DNA from: an uncultured Caldilineaceae bacterium
Lineage (GTDB): Bacteria; Chloroflexota; Anaerolineae; Caldilineales; Caldilineaceae
DNA: 64,000 nucleotides
Direction of reading: 5' to 3'
Assembly: GCA_951812725.1 (NCBI GenBank)
Contig: OX638330.1
Location: 1,054,001-1,118,000 of the forward strand
Shown piece after piece: positions 36,320-45,961 of the stretch (its first letter is position 1; each line of letters begins with the position of its first letter). Under the pieces are notes generated by a model that was given only the letters and a program-made list of their open reading frames with translations, was not told the DNA's origin and made no database searches. The position numbers were made by a program, and so were the translations under genes.

Positions 36320-37798
36320 GTGATAGGCTGCCGCGATGCGACGAAACAGTTGACTTCGATGGGAGTGGCCGACGCGCGCGCAGGTTTGGTGGCAGGTCAA
36401 TTTACCTCCGTCGACCTGACGCAGGCATTTCTGCAACGGATCGAGCGCGTGGATGGTTCGCTTCATGCCTTTCTGCGAACAACCCCTACCACTGCGCTGG
36501 CCGCGGCCGCGGAGGCCGATCGCGCACGTGCTGACGGGGACAGTCGACCCTTGTTGGGCGTTCCGCTTGCAATAAAAGACGTGCTGATGACCAAGGGTGT
36601 CGAGACGACCGCCGGCAGCCGCATTCTGGAGGGCTTTGTCCCGCCCTATTCCGCGACCGCTGTAGAAAAACTGGAAGCGGCCGGCGCGATTCTACTGGGC
36701 AAGACCAACACCGATGAGTTTGCAATGGGGTCCAGCACTGAGAACAGCGGCTATGGCCCGACCCGGAATCCCTGGGACCTCGAGCGTGTGCCGGGCGGCA
36801 GCAGTGGCGGCTCCGCGGCGGCAGTGGCCGCAGATGAAGCGCCGGCTGCTCTGGGAACCGATACCGGCGGCAGTGTACGACAGCCCGCTGCGTTGTGCGG
36901 CGTAGTCGGTTTGAAGCCCTCCTACGGCCGCGTTAGCCGCTATGGCCTAATCGCCTACGGCAGCAGCCTGGACCAGATCGGGCCAATTACCAAGACGGTT
37001 GCAGATGCCGCGCTGCTGCTGGAAGTGATGGCCGGCGCCGACCACCGCGACAGCACAACCATGCCTGTAGACGTGCCAAATTTCTCTGCAGCGCTAAACC
37101 GCGACATCGCAGGGCTGCGTGTAGGAATCCCTCACGAATATTTCGTCGAAGGAATCCAGGCGGAGGTCGAGGAATCGGTACGTTCGGCCATCGAGCAGCT
37201 GGCTGACCTGGGGGCGGAAATCGTCCCAATCCACCTGCCCAACACGGAGTTGGCCCTACCTGTCTATTATCTGGTCGTCACGGCAGAGGCCAGCGCCAAC
37301 CTCGCCCGCTTCGATGGCATTCGCTTCGGCCTAAGCGTCGATGGCGAAACGATATTTGACCACTTCCGTCAAACACGCGGCGCCGGTTTTGGCCCGGAGG
37401 TAAAACGGCGCATCATGCTGGGAACCTATGCGTTGAGCACCGGTTACTACGACGCCTACTATCTGAAAGCGCAACAAGTGCGTACTCTGATCAAGCAGGA
37501 CTTCGACAGTGCATTTGCCGAGGTTGATGTAATTGTCTCGCCCACGTCGCCGACCACTGCCTTCCGGATCGGCGAAAAAGTTGACGATCCTCTGGCGATG
37601 ATTCTGACCGACATTTTCACAACCAGCGCCAATCTGGCCGGTCTCTGCGGGATCAGTATCCCTTGCGGCTTCGATGCCGGCGGACTTCCCATTGGTCTGC
37701 AACTGCTAGGCCCTTCCTTGGGCGAAGAGAAAATATTGCAGGCTGCCTACGCCTACGAACAGAGCACGGAATGGCGTCTGCGGAGGCCGGAACTGTGA
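36320..37798 (+). CDS. gatA: Asp-tRNA(Asn)/Glu-tRNA(Gln) amidotransferase subunit A
   Basis: A 492-residue amidase-signature protein of normal GatA length, GTG start with AGGAGG at 36305-36310. The Ser-cisSer-Lys triad is present: Lys86 (LAIKDV), Ser161 (GGSSGGS) and Ser185 (DTGGSVRQP), with the family spacing. It releases ammonia from glutamine for transfer to the mischarged tRNA. gatC is directly upstream in one operon. Confidence 0.93.
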   Translation: MIGCRDATKQLTSMGVADARAGLVAGQFTSVDLTQAFLQRIERVDGSLHAFLRTTPTTALAAAAEADRARADGDSRPLLGVPLAIKDVLMTKGVETTAGSRILEGFVPPYSATAVEKLEAAGAILLGKTNTDEFAMGSSTENSGYGPTRNPWDLERVPGGSSGGSAAAVAADEAPAALGTDTGGSVRQPAALCGVVGLKPSYGRVSRYGLIAYGSSLDQIGPITKTVADAALLLEVMAGADHRDSTTMPVDVPNFSAALNRDIAGLRVGIPHEYFVEGIQAEVEESVRSAIEQLADLGAEIVPIHLPNTELALPVYYLVVTAEASANLARFDGIRFGLSVDGETIFDHFRQTRGAGFGPEVKRRIMLGTYALSTGYYDAYYLKAQQVRTLIKQDFDSAFAEVDVIVSPTSPTTAFRIGEKVDDPLAMILTDIFTTSANLAGLCGISIPCGFDAGGLPIGLQLLGPSLGEEKILQAAYAYEQSTEWRLRRPEL

Positions 37799-38048
37799 CG
37801 GACATCTGCGAACTGAGCAGGGAAAATCCGACTTCCGTGACGGCTGGCGAGAACCACACGCGGCCAACGGACTTCGATGCAGGTCGCGGCGCAGCCTATG
37901 CATCCTGCCGGCAACGGTTCAGTTAAGTCGCTGACCGTTGTGGAATCGGCAGCAAAGACTTCTTCCCTCTTACAGGAAGTTTGAATACTCCCCGGACCTT
38001 TTCCATTAATTGCATACACCGGTGCCAGCCGGAAACGACACTTTAGAA

Positions 38049-39323
38049 ATGAATACAATTCTTATGAGATCACCTGAAGCCCCAACCGCCATTGGCCCGT
38101 CTGAGCCTCAAGAAAACCCTGTCGAAACCACGGGTTTGCGGCGTTCCTTGGAGAGCCGTCTGAGTAGCCGTGTGCAGCGGGTTCCACCCTCTCCCATTCG
38201 ACGCTACTTCGATCTGACTACCACGATGGACGACGTGATTAGCTTGGGCATTGGCGAGCCGGACTATGTAACGCCGCCATCCGTCCTCAGTGCCGGTACA
38301 GACAGCCTTCTGCAGGGCAATACTTCCTACACGTCCAATGCTGGAATGTTGGAACTGCGTGAAGCCGTGGCCAATATGCTGTCGGAACGCTATGGCGCGC
38401 CGGCCTATGATGCTGCAACCGAAGCGCTCATCACAGTCGGCGTAAGCGAAGCAATGTACATAGCGATGCAGGCGTTGCTCGACCCGGGAGACGAAGTGCT
38501 CGTCCCGCAACCCTGCTTTGTGTCCTATACTGCCGACGTGATTCTTGCCGGCGGAACGGTTGTCGACATCCCAACCTACGCTGCCAACAATTTTGTTCTG
38601 ACCCCTGCGCAACTCGAAGATGCAATCACGCCCAGGACGAAAGTACTGCTAATCGGCTATCCTTGCAATCCGACTGGCGCCGTGATGAATCGTGAAGAGC
38701 TGTCAGCAATTGCCCAGGTCGCTCAAAAGCACGACCTAATCGTCATCTCCGACGAAATCTACGATCGCCTGGTCTATGATGGCCATGAGCACGTGATGTT
38801 CGCCGCCCTGCCGGGTATGGCGGAGCGGACGATTCATCTTGGAGGAATGAGCAAGGATTACGCCATGACGGGTTGGCGTATCGGATATGCCACAGGTCCT
38901 GCCGAACTGCTCGGCGCTATGCGTCGAATCCACCAATACCTGATCATGTCGGCGCCCTCAGGTGGCCAGGCCGCGGCGCTGCGTGCCCTGATAGACCCCT
39001 CGGCAGAAGAGGCCGTGCAGGAAATGGTGGCTAGTTACGGCGAACGCCGCCGATTTCTCGTCGACGGCCTCAATGAGATCGGGCTGGACTGCTTCGAACC
39101 CAAAGGCGCCTTCTACGCCTTCCCAAGCGTCCGCCGCACAGGCATGGACGAGTATGAGTTTGCAGACAGACTGCTTCGCGAAGAACGCGTGGCTGTGATT
39201 CCAGGCAGCGGCTTCGGCGCCGGCGGAGAGGGACATGTGCGCTGCGCATATCCGGTCGAAATGTCGAAACTGGAGCTTGCTCTGGAGCGGATGTATCGTT
39301 TCGTGCGGCGTTACGGCGTATAG
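38049..39323 (+). CDS. PLP-dependent class I/II aminotransferase (AspC/PatA-like)
   Basis: A 424-residue fold-type I aminotransferase from ATG at 38049 (an upstream TTG at 38010 is possible). The conserved blocks are SLGIGEPDYVTP, YPCNPTG (204-210), SDEIYDR (234-240) and the Schiff-base Lys269 (GGMSKDY), followed by GWRIGY and a C-terminal Arg in VRCAYP. It is probably an aspartate/aromatic-type aminotransferase; the exact substrate cannot be told from sequence. It lies 250 bp after gatA and may have its own promoter. Confidence 0.9.
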   Translation: MNTILMRSPEAPTAIGPSEPQENPVETTGLRRSLESRLSSRVQRVPPSPIRRYFDLTTTMDDVISLGIGEPDYVTPPSVLSAGTDSLLQGNTSYTSNAGMLELREAVANMLSERYGAPAYDAATEALITVGVSEAMYIAMQALLDPGDEVLVPQPCFVSYTADVILAGGTVVDIPTYAANNFVLTPAQLEDAITPRTKVLLIGYPCNPTGAVMNREELSAIAQVAQKHDLIVISDEIYDRLVYDGHEHVMFAALPGMAERTIHLGGMSKDYAMTGWRIGYATGPAELLGAMRRIHQYLIMSAPSGGQAAALRALIDPSAEEAVQEMVASYGERRRFLVDGLNEIGLDCFEPKGAFYAFPSVRRTGMDEYEFADRLLREERVAVIPGSGFGAGGEGHVRCAYPVEMSKLELALERMYRFVRRYGV

Positions 39324-39402
39324 CAATGACGGAAGAATGATGTCAGCTCAGCGAGCACGGACCACAATGCACTCCGTGCCGTCGGGGAAGAGGTCAGACA
39401 TG

Positions 39403-40860
39403 CTAGCTGCTGGCAGGGGTCGGCGTCGAGGTCGGACTCGGCGTCGGCGTTGGACTTGAAGCGGGATCTGAAGTGGGAGAGGGCGTGGCGGTCGGCGTGG
39501 CGGTTGGTTCGGGAGCACGCACACTCGGCATGAATAGGTGTGAAGGCAGTGAAGACATCGTGAGTAACATCGCAGCCGTGGCGTCAATTCGGCCATGTCC
39601 AAATTTGTCATCCTGACCGGCGTCACCCAGGTCGACCGCGCTCTGCTTGATTATCTCCTCCACCTGTGCAGATGACAGACTAGGAGCGGCCGACAGCACC
39701 AGCGCTGCCAGTCCTGCACCGTGGGGTGTCGCCAGGCTGGTTCCATATACGGCCCTGTACTCGTCATGTGACGGGGGGAAGGGGCTGTAAATGCTGACCC
39801 CCGGCGCGGCGATGTCTATAAAACTGCCCGCGCTGGAAAACCAGGCATGGTCGTCTTCTCGGTCCGAGGCTGCGACAGCGATGACCCCGTTATGAGCGGC
39901 AGGGTACGTGACCGGATTCCCCTCCTCAAACAGATTGCCAGCCGCTGCAAAGATCAGAACTCCTTCGTTAGCCGCGTAATTGACCGCGCTCTGCATACCC
40001 AATGAAGGCCCAAAGCTTATTATGCTGATATTGACGATGTCGGCGCCCTTCTCGGCTACCCAATAGAGGGCACATGTAAGATCGCTGCTAACGCCCTGAC
40101 CCCGGCCGTCCAATACTTTCACGGGCAGGATGTTGGCAGCCCAGGCAAGGCCGGCAATACCCGTATCGTTGTTGGTAGCAGCCGCAGCGACACCGGCCAC
40201 CTGCGTTCCATGACCGTAGTCGTCGTCTACAGCAGTGTCATCACCGACGAAATTGTATCCGTCCAAGATGCGCGAGGCGAACTCCGGATGGTCCAAATCG
40301 ATGCCGGAATCAATCACCGCGATGGTCACTCTATCTCCCGATGAAACCTTCCAGGCGCCTGTGGCCTCGATTTTGGTAAGCGCCCACTGCTGGTCGAACA
40401 GAGGGTCGTTAGGCGCGTCCGTCTCGTCCATTGAAGTAACTGGAATCGACCGGAATTCAGGCATAGACTCCCGACTATGGAGGCGCTGGTCCTCTGTCAC
40501 TGCTGCCAACCCATCAGTTGCCGCAAAAATCCGAAAGTCGGGTTCGGCGTACTCGACCGCAGGATCCAGCATAAACGTTTCTGCTGCCTCCAATTCGGTG
40601 CCGGGTCTGACAGTATGAACATGGACCGAGCCGCAAGTTACCAGAGCCGGCTTCAGATCGAACTCTTCCGCCTTGTCGGTCATCGAAACCGCCGACGCAC
40701 CAGGACGAAACTTGATCAGGATGCGTCCGGTTACGTAGGGATCTTTTCGGCCAATCAAGTGGGGAGACTGCGGGACCTCTGAACAGGAAACTAACAGAAA
40801 CTGCAGGAGAAAGATGCTGAGGCAGATGAAAGCTGAATTAATGCGGAAAGTGGTGACCAT
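39403..40860 (-). CDS. Subtilisin-like serine protease (S8), lipoprotein with Thr/Pro-rich tail
   Basis: A 485-residue protein from ATG at 40860. A hydrophobic segment ends in a lipobox at Cys26. Residues of about 42-110 look like a fervidolysin-type propeptide; the catalytic domain holds Asp184 (VIDSGID), His217 (YGHGTQ), the oxyanion Asn289 (AAAGN) and Ser355 (GTSLATPH). The last 35 residues are a Thr/Pro/Ser repeat (TPTATPSPTS type), common in Chloroflexota surface proteins and likely a cell-wall spacer. The enzyme should act outside the cell. Confidence 0.9.
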   Translation of the reverse strand: MVTTFRINSAFICLSIFLLQFLLVSCSEVPQSPHLIGRKDPYVTGRILIKFRPGASAVSMTDKAEEFDLKPALVTCGSVHVHTVRPGTELEAAETFMLDPAVEYAEPDFRIFAATDGLAAVTEDQRLHSRESMPEFRSIPVTSMDETDAPNDPLFDQQWALTKIEATGAWKVSSGDRVTIAVIDSGIDLDHPEFASRILDGYNFVGDDTAVDDDYGHGTQVAGVAAAATNNDTGIAGLAWAANILPVKVLDGRGQGVSSDLTCALYWVAEKGADIVNISIISFGPSLGMQSAVNYAANEGVLIFAAAGNLFEEGNPVTYPAAHNGVIAVAASDREDDHAWFSSAGSFIDIAAPGVSIYSPFPPSHDEYRAVYGTSLATPHGAGLAALVLSAAPSLSSAQVEEIIKQSAVDLGDAGQDDKFGHGRIDATAAMLLTMSSLPSHLFMPSVRAPEPTATPTATPSPTSDPASSPTPTPSPTSTPTPASS

Positions 40861-41329
40861 GGAATCGCCGAATTGACGCGCCAATACAATGACAATCAGA
40901 CTGTTAAACGATGCGAGCGCTAAGCTCTTGCCTCGGACAAGCTCTGAACGCTCCAGCGATGTTCCACAGGCCAGACCGATTATATCATAGGATGAAAATG
41001 ATTCTCCAACACACCTGAGCAGGGGCACTCTCCCTGCCCGACCCCTGCCTATTACCCAGGCTTCAAATTAGCCTTAGGACAGCGTCAATCTAGCCGTGCA
41101 GACCACTTTCGCATGCGCTGGGTCTCTTTCTTGGAAATGCAACTGCAATCCGGAGGCGACGCTTGAACGGCTATCGCTCAAGTCGGAAACGGACATCTCC
41201 GAATGAAAGCAAGCCGCGCCACATTGACGTGTTCATAAGAGTCGAGTACTATTTTCATGGGTTCTCCACATCTTTCTCGGTGCACCAGGAAGATCGACCA
41301 TTCCACTTTCAGCATCTACTACTACTACT
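40861..41329. other. Divergent intergenic region, no gene seen
   Basis: No convincing coding sequence in 469 bp between the subtilase and amidohydrolase genes. It includes a promoter candidate for the right-hand gene (41224-41252) and an ACT-trinucleotide run ending at the amidohydrolase start. Confidence 0.5.
41224..41252 (+). promoter_or_regulatory. Probable sigma-70 promoter for the D-aminoacylase-like gene
   Basis: TTGACG (41224-41229), 17-bp spacer, TACTAT (41247-41252); five and four of six consensus bases. It would give a leader of about 70 nt. Confidence 0.5.
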
Positions 41330-42967
41330 ATGACTGACAAAACCGTTCTAATTCGAAATGCACGCATTGTCGACGGCACAGGCTCGCCTTGGCGCAACGG
41401 CGATGTCACCCTGACAGGGGATCGTATCGCCGCAATTGCTCCACCCGGCGCCATTCCAACCGAGAACTGTGACGAGATCGTGGACGCCAGCGGCCTTGTA
41501 GTCTGCCCCGGATTCATCGACATTCTCAGTCACTCGATCCTGTCGCTGATGGTGGACGGGCGCAGCGTTTCCAAAATCTCCCAGGGCGTAACGACGGAGG
41601 TTATGGGTGAGGGATGGACTCCTGCTCCCTTTGGCGGCAGGATCAACGACGATCTGCCTATTCATCAGTTTACACAGCTGCTGGATCCCGCCTGGGCCGA
41701 ACGCATGACCAGCTGGAAACGCTTCCGAGACTGGCTGGAGGCAATGACCACACACGGCGTATCGCCAAATATTGGATCCTTCCTCGGCGGCGGAACTCTG
41801 CGACAGTATGCCATGGGCATGGATATGCGCGCGCCCACTGCCGACGAAATGGCGGCAATGAAGCGGGTCATCGCCGAGGCCATGGAGGACGGCGCGTTCG
41901 GCGTATCCTTCGCACTAATCTACCCGCCCTCAAGCTACGCCAATACCGACGAGGTAGTGGAGCTTGCCAAATCCTTCCGTCCCTTCAATGGCATCTACAT
42001 CACCCATCTGCGTTCGGAAGCGGACGCCTTTCTGGAAGGGCTGGAGGAGGCACTCTTGATCGGACGTGAGGCCGACGTCCCGGTCGAGATCTACCATCTG
42101 AAAGCGGCTGGAAGCCGCAACTGGCACAAACTCGCATCTGCAATGGAGCGCATTACCGAGGCTCGGTCCCAGGGAATCGATGTCACCGCCGACATGTACA
42201 CCTACCCCGCCGCTGGCACCGGCCTTACGTCCGTGCTGCCGCCTTGGGCTGCGGCCGGGGACAAGCTCTATGAGAATGTGCGCGACGCGTCCATGCGGGC
42301 CAAAATCAAGGAGGCGGCCCTGCATCCAACCGGCGACTGGGAGGCCATGGCCGATCTGGTTGGTCCACACGGTGTTATGCCGGTGGGCTTTCTGAAACCG
42401 GAAAACCAGCAGTATGTGGGAAAGCGACTTTCGGAGATTGCAGCTGATATGGGCGTAGACTGGCCGGACGCGGCAATGGACCTTCTCGCTTCCGAGGGCC
42501 AGCGCATCAGCACCTTCTATTTCGTGATGAGCGAAGAGAATCTGCGGAAGCAGTTGCAACAGCCTTGGATTACCATCTCCACCGATGCCGGTGGCATGGA
42601 CCCGGACTGGGCCGCTCCAACCGGCCCCTATCATCCTCGCGCTTACGGCACCTACAGCCGCGTGTTGAGCAAATATGTGCGCGCAGAGAAGGTCATTCCG
42701 TTGGAAGACGCGGTGAGAAAGATGTCCTCGGCGCTGTGCGACAGGCTCGGTCTGCGAGACAGAGGCCAGCTGCGCGAGGGCTTCTTCGCAGACGTGGTCA
42801 TTTTCGACCCTGAGACTGTAGGGGACAAGGCCACCTTTGCCGACCCCCACCAGCTTTCCGTCGGCGTACGCGACGTCTGGGTCAACGGCGAACGGGTCTG
42901 GAAGGACGGCGCACATACAGGCGCGACGCCTGGCCGCATCGTCACAGGCACCGGGCGGCGCGTCTAA
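41330..42967 (+). CDS. N-acyl-D-amino-acid deacylase-like amidohydrolase
   Basis: A 545-residue metal-dependent amidohydrolase (D-aminoacylase family). The start follows a CTA-trinucleotide repeat without a clear ribosome-binding site. The first His of the HxH motif is replaced (GFIDILSHS), and the zinc-ligand Cys seen in Alcaligenes D-aminoacylase is not present in GVTTEVMGEG. Later ligands are intact: ITHLRSEAD (His) and VEIYHLKAAG (His), and a candidate catalytic Asp in ISTDAGGMD. This altered-site subfamily probably uses another metal arrangement or substrate. Confidence 0.85.
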   Translation: MTDKTVLIRNARIVDGTGSPWRNGDVTLTGDRIAAIAPPGAIPTENCDEIVDASGLVVCPGFIDILSHSILSLMVDGRSVSKISQGVTTEVMGEGWTPAPFGGRINDDLPIHQFTQLLDPAWAERMTSWKRFRDWLEAMTTHGVSPNIGSFLGGGTLRQYAMGMDMRAPTADEMAAMKRVIAEAMEDGAFGVSFALIYPPSSYANTDEVVELAKSFRPFNGIYITHLRSEADAFLEGLEEALLIGREADVPVEIYHLKAAGSRNWHKLASAMERITEARSQGIDVTADMYTYPAAGTGLTSVLPPWAAAGDKLYENVRDASMRAKIKEAALHPTGDWEAMADLVGPHGVMPVGFLKPENQQYVGKRLSEIAADMGVDWPDAAMDLLASEGQRISTFYFVMSEENLRKQLQQPWITISTDAGGMDPDWAAPTGPYHPRAYGTYSRVLSKYVRAEKVIPLEDAVRKMSSALCDRLGLRDRGQLREGFFADVVIFDPETVGDKATFADPHQLSVGVRDVWVNGERVWKDGAHTGATPGRIVTGTGRRV

Positions 42968-43030
42968 CTTCGTTTAGCGACGCCCTTGTCAACAGGGATC
43001 AGTTGTCGTTGGATTTTGAGCTACTGCCTA

Positions 43031-44020
43031 ATGTATATTTCTGACACAATCGAGAGATATCTGGAAGCCGCCGATACTGGCACAGCCAATACGCGCCGAA
43101 CTTACCGCACGGCCATGAATCTCTTTCAGAAGTATCTGGTGGAGAAGGAGGTCCCGCCGGATGCCAGCGAACCGGAGGACCTGGACGTAGATCGGCTGCT
43201 GGCCTTCGCCACCTGGCTTCTGGAGGAGGCTAATATAGGCCAGCGAACTCTCTATACTTATCTGGCTGCCTTGGTTTCCTGGGTGACATATCTGCAGGTG
43301 AGGGGCTGGCTTCCTTTCAACGCCCAGGAACTTGCTCGTTTGCGAGATGGGATCAAGCGGATACGCAGAAATCAGCGTCCTCCGGAACTCCTGCCTTACC
43401 CCCCGCGCCCCGAAGAATTGGAGTTGCTGGTCACTGCCGCGCACGAGACTGTGCTGCGGCGTCCTGGCGACCTGCGCGAACAACTTGCCAAACTGCGGGA
43501 TGTCGCAATCGTGGAGGCGCTGCGTTGTTCAGGTCTGCGTGTGGGTGAACTGGTTACCATTACGCGGAAGCAGTTGGAAGACCAGGATAGGGCGGTATGG
43601 GTCGTCGGCAAACGCAACAAAATCCGCCGGGTCTACTTCGATGACAGGGCCTGGGACGCGATTCACCGCTATCTGCAAGCAAGACAGCCGCTCGACGGGG
43701 CCACCCGTCGTCCTCTGTCCGAACTACCGGTCTTTTCCCGCCATGACAGGAGAGCCGGCTCCAAAGTGTTACCCTTAACAACGCAGACAGTTCAGAATAC
43801 GATTCGCCGCCTGGCCGAGCGCGCCGGGCTTGGCGCAAAGGGCATCACGCCCCACGCCTTACGTCACTACTTCGCCACCCGCATCTACCAGACCACGCAC
43901 GACCTGGCAGTCACCCAGACTGCGTTGGGACACGCAAGTCCCAACACGACCCGCATTTACGCCAAGCTGGAAGACAACGCGGTACGAAACGCGCATCGGG
44001 ACGCCTTCGAGTCGAAGTAA
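43031..44020 (+). CDS. Tyrosine recombinase/integrase (XerC/D type)
   Basis: A 329-residue phage-integrase-family protein from ATG at 43031. It has an N-terminal SAM-like core-binding domain (residues 5-100) and a catalytic domain with every active-site residue: Arg160, Lys184, His265, Arg268, His291 and nucleophile Tyr300 (HASPNTTRIYAK). It is likely catalytically competent. No phage or integron genes are nearby, so it may be a Xer-type or orphan element recombinase. Confidence 0.9.
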   Translation: MYISDTIERYLEAADTGTANTRRTYRTAMNLFQKYLVEKEVPPDASEPEDLDVDRLLAFATWLLEEANIGQRTLYTYLAALVSWVTYLQVRGWLPFNAQELARLRDGIKRIRRNQRPPELLPYPPRPEELELLVTAAHETVLRRPGDLREQLAKLRDVAIVEALRCSGLRVGELVTITRKQLEDQDRAVWVVGKRNKIRRVYFDDRAWDAIHRYLQARQPLDGATRRPLSELPVFSRHDRRAGSKVLPLTTQTVQNTIRRLAERAGLGAKGITPHALRHYFATRIYQTTHDLAVTQTALGHASPNTTRIYAKLEDNAVRNAHRDAFESK

Positions 44021-44057
44021 GCATTGAAGCGCGGCTCGCGGCAAACGCCCAATGGCT

Positions 44058-44828
44058 TTACGCGTCCGGGCTGTCAGTATGTCGTCGCGACATGAGCAGC
44101 CAATAGGGTACGAATCCGTAATACCAGGCGAGTAACAGGGCGATGCGCAAGCCGTGGATGCCATCGCGCCAACCCTGCAATTTGACCAGACGGCGGCGAA
44201 ACTCGCGTAGAGGCTGAAGGACAAGGTTGTGCGGCCGTGGTCGAATCCCCTGCTCGGCCAGGATCCTGGCCTCGTAATGGGCGTAAATCCGCTGTTTTTG
44301 ATGAAACTGCTGCCAGTCTCCGTAATTGTAGTGCAGCAGGGGCTCTTTAATTCTGCCCTCCTCACCCTCCAGTATGACGATCTCGTGGACTTCGCGCCGC
44401 AAATCGTAGCGGGCTGCGAGCCGCCGCAAAAGGCGCAACTGATAGTCAGGTGAAAAGCCTCCCGCCCGCATCTCATGGCCCACGATAAAGTTGCGGCGGG
44501 GGATCCAGAAGCCGTCGCAACTGGTGTCCTGACTTGCGCGCAAGACCTCCTGCGCCAGCGCGGGTGTAGCCCGTTCGTCGGCGTCAATGAAAAGAATCCA
44601 CTCACTGTCAATGCTGTCGAGAACAGCCTGCCGTTGGCGCCCGTAGTCGTCAAAGGGACGCGCGATCACGCGCGCGCCGGCCTCCTGCGCTATGCGGCAA
44701 GTATCATCTTGACTGCACGAATCCCACACGACAACCGCGTCGGTCCAGCCCCTTAGCGCGGCAACGCAGTCCCCAATCTGGTCGGCTTCATTTTTTGTGA
44801 GGACAACCGCAGTCAGGCGCAATGGCAT
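44058..44828 (-). CDS. Family 2 glycosyltransferase, WaaE/KdtX-like
   Basis: A 256-residue glycosyltransferase from ATG at 44828; upstream in-frame starts (ATG 44885, TTG 44894) exist but the domain begins at LTAVVLTKNE. It has a GT-A fold with the metal-binding DADER motif and the EVHE-type segment (RREVHEI), characteristic of WaaE-like enzymes of cell-envelope glycan assembly. A hydrophobic segment (LRIALLLAWYYGFVPYWLL) at the end probably tethers it to the membrane. Co-directional with the next glycosyltransferase. Confidence 0.87.
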   Translation of the reverse strand: MPLRLTAVVLTKNEADQIGDCVAALRGWTDAVVVWDSCSQDDTCRIAQEAGARVIARPFDDYGRQRQAVLDSIDSEWILFIDADERATPALAQEVLRASQDTSCDGFWIPRRNFIVGHEMRAGGFSPDYQLRLLRRLAARYDLRREVHEIVILEGEEGRIKEPLLHYNYGDWQQFHQKQRIYAHYEARILAEQGIRPRPHNLVLQPLREFRRRLVKLQGWRDGIHGLRIALLLAWYYGFVPYWLLMSRRHTDSPDA

Positions 44829-44900
44829 TGCAGCAATCACCGTTGACGAATGGCAAGAACAACTGAATGTGCGCTCGATTTGCATCCGAGCCAACTTCCG

Positions 44901-45905
44901 CTATCTACCCAAGTCCAGGACCTTTGCATATGCGTCCAGCTGTTCCTTCAGTCGATCGCCCGACTGGTGGCCACGGGCAAAACGGCGTCTGGCGACTAAC
45001 CCGTTCCAGGCCACGCCGAGGCGCACAAGCAGACGCAGGTAGATTCTGAAACGCCTTGAATAGAGTTGGGAATGCAGTCCAAAGAAGCGGAAGCGGCTGG
45101 CCCAAAGCCGCTCAAACGATTGCCAGCGGTTCTGGCGGCTGCTGCGGCCTTCATAATGAATTATCTGCGCGGTGGGCACGGCATAGGTGGGCAAGCCAGC
45201 CTCCTTCATGCGCAGACACCAGTCCATTTCCTCGCAATACATGAAGTAGCCTTCATCCAGCAGTCCGGCCGCTCTGATGCCTTCGCCGCGTGCCATCAAC
45301 GCAGCACCAAGCACGAAGTCAACCGCAAACGGCATGACCCCAAGCCACTGGCTGCGAGGATAACGTCCGTTGAAGCGGCTCTGTAGCAATAGATTGAACA
45401 GACGACTAAAGCCGGGCAGCTCCGCCACCGGGTAAAGATCGAGGGCGACCTGCGCCAGATCCGGAAAGGCGAAACCGGCATGCTGCAGGCTGCCGTCTTC
45501 GTAGTGGAGACGGGGACCGCATGCTCCTGCCGTTGGATTGTCCCGCATAAACGCGGCCATCTTCCCCAACGCGTCATCCACAACCTCTGTGTCCGGATTG
45601 AGGAGAAGCACAAGATCAGGGGCAGAGGCCGTGCGCTCCTCAATCGCCGAACCGAATCCCAACTCTCTTAGTGCCAGATTATTGGCACGCGTAAAACCAA
45701 GGTTTTCGGTCGAGGCTATGAGATGTGCCTGCGGGAACGCTTCTGCTACCATCTGCGCGCTGCCGTCATGACTGGCGTTGTCGACGACAGAGACATTCAC
45801 GGCCAACCAGTCTTCGCTCTGCCGGGCAGAGGCATAGACGCTTTGCAGGCAGCGGCGCAGAAGATCGCGCACGTTGTAGGAGACGACAATAACTTCTACG
45901 CGCAT
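44901..45905 (-). CDS. Family 2 glycosyltransferase, rhamnosyltransferase-like
   Basis: A 334-residue protein. VIVVSYNVRDLLRRCL at the N-terminus is the nucleotide-sugar fold, LNPDTEV replaces the usual DxD, and DEGYFMYCEEMDWCLRM is the conserved acceptor-site block of rhamnosyltransferase-type enzymes. A membrane-adjacent C-terminus follows. It acts in polysaccharide or glycan synthesis, probably with the upstream-transcribed partner at 44058. Confidence 0.88.
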   Translation of the reverse strand: MRVEVIVVSYNVRDLLRRCLQSVYASARQSEDWLAVNVSVVDNASHDGSAQMVAEAFPQAHLIASTENLGFTRANNLALRELGFGSAIEERTASAPDLVLLLNPDTEVVDDALGKMAAFMRDNPTAGACGPRLHYEDGSLQHAGFAFPDLAQVALDLYPVAELPGFSRLFNLLLQSRFNGRYPRSQWLGVMPFAVDFVLGAALMARGEGIRAAGLLDEGYFMYCEEMDWCLRMKEAGLPTYAVPTAQIIHYEGRSSRQNRWQSFERLWASRFRFFGLHSQLYSRRFRIYLRLLVRLGVAWNGLVARRRFARGHQSGDRLKEQLDAYAKVLDLGR

Positions 45906-45961
45906 TAGTTCAAGAAATGAGTGAACGGCAATGAATGAACGGTAATAGGACGCAACTGCTA

